Shown piece after piece: positions 62,879 through 64,000 of a stretch of DNA of 64,000 nucleotides (positions are counted from its first letter, which is position 1; each line of letters begins with the position of its first letter). The notes below the pieces were generated by a model, which was not told where the DNA came from, searched no databases, and saw only the letters and a list, made by a program, of their open reading frames with translations. This stretch comes from Haloferax litoreum. Its GTDB lineage: Archaea; Halobacteriota; Halobacteria; Halobacteriales; Haloferacaceae. The stretch is taken from the NCBI RefSeq assembly GCF_009674605.1, contig NZ_WKJO01000001.1, positions 1,674,001 through 1,738,000 of the forward strand, in the 5' to 3' direction. The position numbers and the translations under genes were made by a program.

Positions 62879-64000
62879 TGGGACACCTCCTGTGCGTTCT
62901 CGACAGCACGCTGGACAGCGTCTTCCAGCGTCCCCTCGACCTGTACGAGTTCCGTGTTCAGAATCTCCATCCCCTCTTCGGCGTTCGTGCCTGCGAGGCG
63001 GACGACGACCGGTTTCGGAATCTCGTCGAAGCTCTCGAGTGCCTCGTTGATACCCTTGGCAACCTCGTCACCGCGGGTGATTCCGCCGAAGATGTTGAAG
63101 ACGACGGAGTCGACGTTCTCGTCGGAGAAGACCATGTCCAACGCGTTCGCCACGCGTTCGGCCTTCGCGCCGCCACCGATGTCGAGGAAGTTGGCGGGTG
63201 TGCCACCGAAGTAGTCCACGAGGTCGAGCGTCGTCATGACGAGACCGGCACCGTTGCCGATGATACCGACGTTGCCCGACAGACGGACGTAGTCGAAGCC
63301 GTATTCGCCAGCCTTGGCTTCGAGTTCGTCCTCGTAGGAGTCTTCTTCCATCGCCGCGAGGTCCTCGTGGCGGAAGAGTGCGTCGTCGTCGATGTTCATG
63401 ACGGCGTCCGCAGCGACGACGTCGCGGTCCGACGTGATCATGACCGGGTTGATTTCGATGTCGGACGCGTCGTTGGCCTCGTAGAGGTCGTAGAGCGTCG
63501 AGAGGAACGAGGCGACGTCGAAGGCCACGTCACGTGGGATGCCCGCGTCGAAGACGAGTTTGCGGGCTTGATACGGGTGCAGACCGAACGCGGGGTCGAC
63601 GTGTTCGCGTGCGATTGCGTCGGGGTTCTCCTCGGCGACTTCCTCGATGTTGACGCCACCTTCGGTCGAGACCATCGCGACGGGCTTGCCCGCGCTCCGG
63701 TCCATCGTGACACCGACGTAGAGTTCGTTCTCGAAGTCGACGCCCGCTTCGACGAGCACCTGCTCGACGGTGTAGCCCTTGAGGTCCATCCCGAGGATGT
63801 CCTCTGCGGCCTGCCGGGCCTCGTCTTCGTCCATGGCGATCTTGATACCGCCGGCCTTGCCACGCCCACCGACGTGAACTTGCGCTTTGATAGCCGCGGG
63901 GTATCCGATGTCCTCGACCGCCTCCATGACCTCGTCTACAGACGACGCGAGACGGGACTCTGGGACCGGAATCCCTGCCTCTGCGAAGATATTCTTCGCC
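62875..64000 (-). CDS. sucC: Succinate-CoA ligase, beta subunit, N-terminus cut by window edge
   Basis: At least 374 residues; only about the first seven residues are missing beyond the right edge. The ATP-grasp part begins [17 protein letters not shown] and contains [18 protein letters not shown]. Metal and nucleotide sites include [19 protein letters not shown]. The C-terminal CoA-ligase part has [20 protein letters not shown] and [14 protein letters not shown]. First gene of the sucCD operon, overlapping sucD by four bases. Confidence 0.97.
   Translation of the reverse strand, partial: AKNIFAEAGIPVPESRLASSVDEVMEAVEDIGYPAAIKAQVHVGGRGKAGGIKIAMDEDEARQAAEDILGMDLKGYTVEQVLVEAGVDFENELYVGVTMDRSAGKPVAMVSTEGGVNIEEVAEENPDAIAREHVDPAFGLHPYQARKLVFDAGIPRDVAFDVASFLSTLYDLYEANDASDIEINPVMITSDRDVVAADAVMNIDDDALFRHEDLAAMEEDSYEDELEAKAGEYGFDYVRLSGNVGIIGNGAGLVMTTLDLVDYFGGTPANFLDIGGGAKAERVANALDMVFSDENVDSVVFNIFGGITRGDEVAKGINEALESFDEIPKPVVVRLAGTNAEEGMEILNTELVQVEGTLEDAVQRAVENAQEVSQ

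Noticed and set aside
1-64000. CRISPR array, rRNA operon, IS element or provirus
   Set aside because: No regularly spaced repeats, no rRNA sequence, no transposase or integrase frame seen on either strand.

Overview
The window is a piece of a haloarchaeal chromosome, most likely from Haloferax or a close relative in the Haloferacaceae. The evidence is a high-GC sequence, strongly acidic predicted proteins, haloarchaeal TATA/BRE promoters placed for leaderless transcripts, Tat-dependent lipoproteins, archaeal type IV pilins, a PGF-CTERM surface glycoprotein, a class II ribonucleotide reductase, and a trp operon in the order D-F-E-G described for Haloferax volcanii. Species assignment is inference; no 16S rRNA gene is present.

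Layout. 1-6136: a halolysin-type secreted protease cut by the left edge, a NYN-domain protein, a TatD-family hydrolase, a DUF2150 protein and a large pilin-signal surface protein. 6231-9349: HMG-CoA synthase (mevalonate route to archaeal lipids), a DUF5789 protein, a COG1709-type HTH regulator and a 55-residue membrane microprotein. 9566-17767: small enzymes and membrane proteins (YdjM-like protein, three GNAT acetyltransferases including a tandem pair, an amidohydrolase, an MFS carrier, DUF6194 and DUF998 proteins). 17888-21377: a membrane-anchored beta-lactamase-family serine hydrolase followed by a CPBP intramembrane protease and an HXXEE protein. 21431-24334: replication factor C large subunit, an alcohol dehydrogenase and a zinc-ribbon microprotein.

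24435-26854 is a complete polar amino acid ABC importer with an inverted repeat upstream. It is followed by heme A synthase, a winged-helix/zinc-ribbon regulator, a decayed secreted-protein gene, an M24-like protein that has lost most metal ligands, a malic enzyme fused to a phosphotransacetylase-like domain, and an RNase H-like gene. 34404-40630 is a five-gene peptide ABC transporter operon (dppABCDF), with a duplicated stop/start junction between the two ATPase genes. 40740-44606 holds a DMT exporter, an aldo/keto reductase, a DUF1684 protein and small proteins.

44660-50421 is a cell-surface region: three tandem pilin genes and a divergently transcribed S-layer glycoprotein gene, separated and followed by unusually long gene-free stretches. 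Then come the B12-dependent ribonucleotide reductase, a membrane microprotein, trpDFEG with a palindromic candidate operator, two identical tRNA-Val(GAC) genes with tRNA-like debris beside them, a Tat-exported protein built from two copies of one domain, DUF2062, CBS, zinc-ribbon and DUF6176 proteins, and succinyl-CoA ligase sucC-sucD running off the right edge.

No CRISPR array, rRNA gene, IS element or provirus was found. The best leads are regulatory and evolutionary: the TGTAC palindrome upstream of trpD, the dppD-dppF junction duplication, the ligand-poor M24 protein, the S-layer/pilin locus, and the composite pilin-signal adhesin-like protein.
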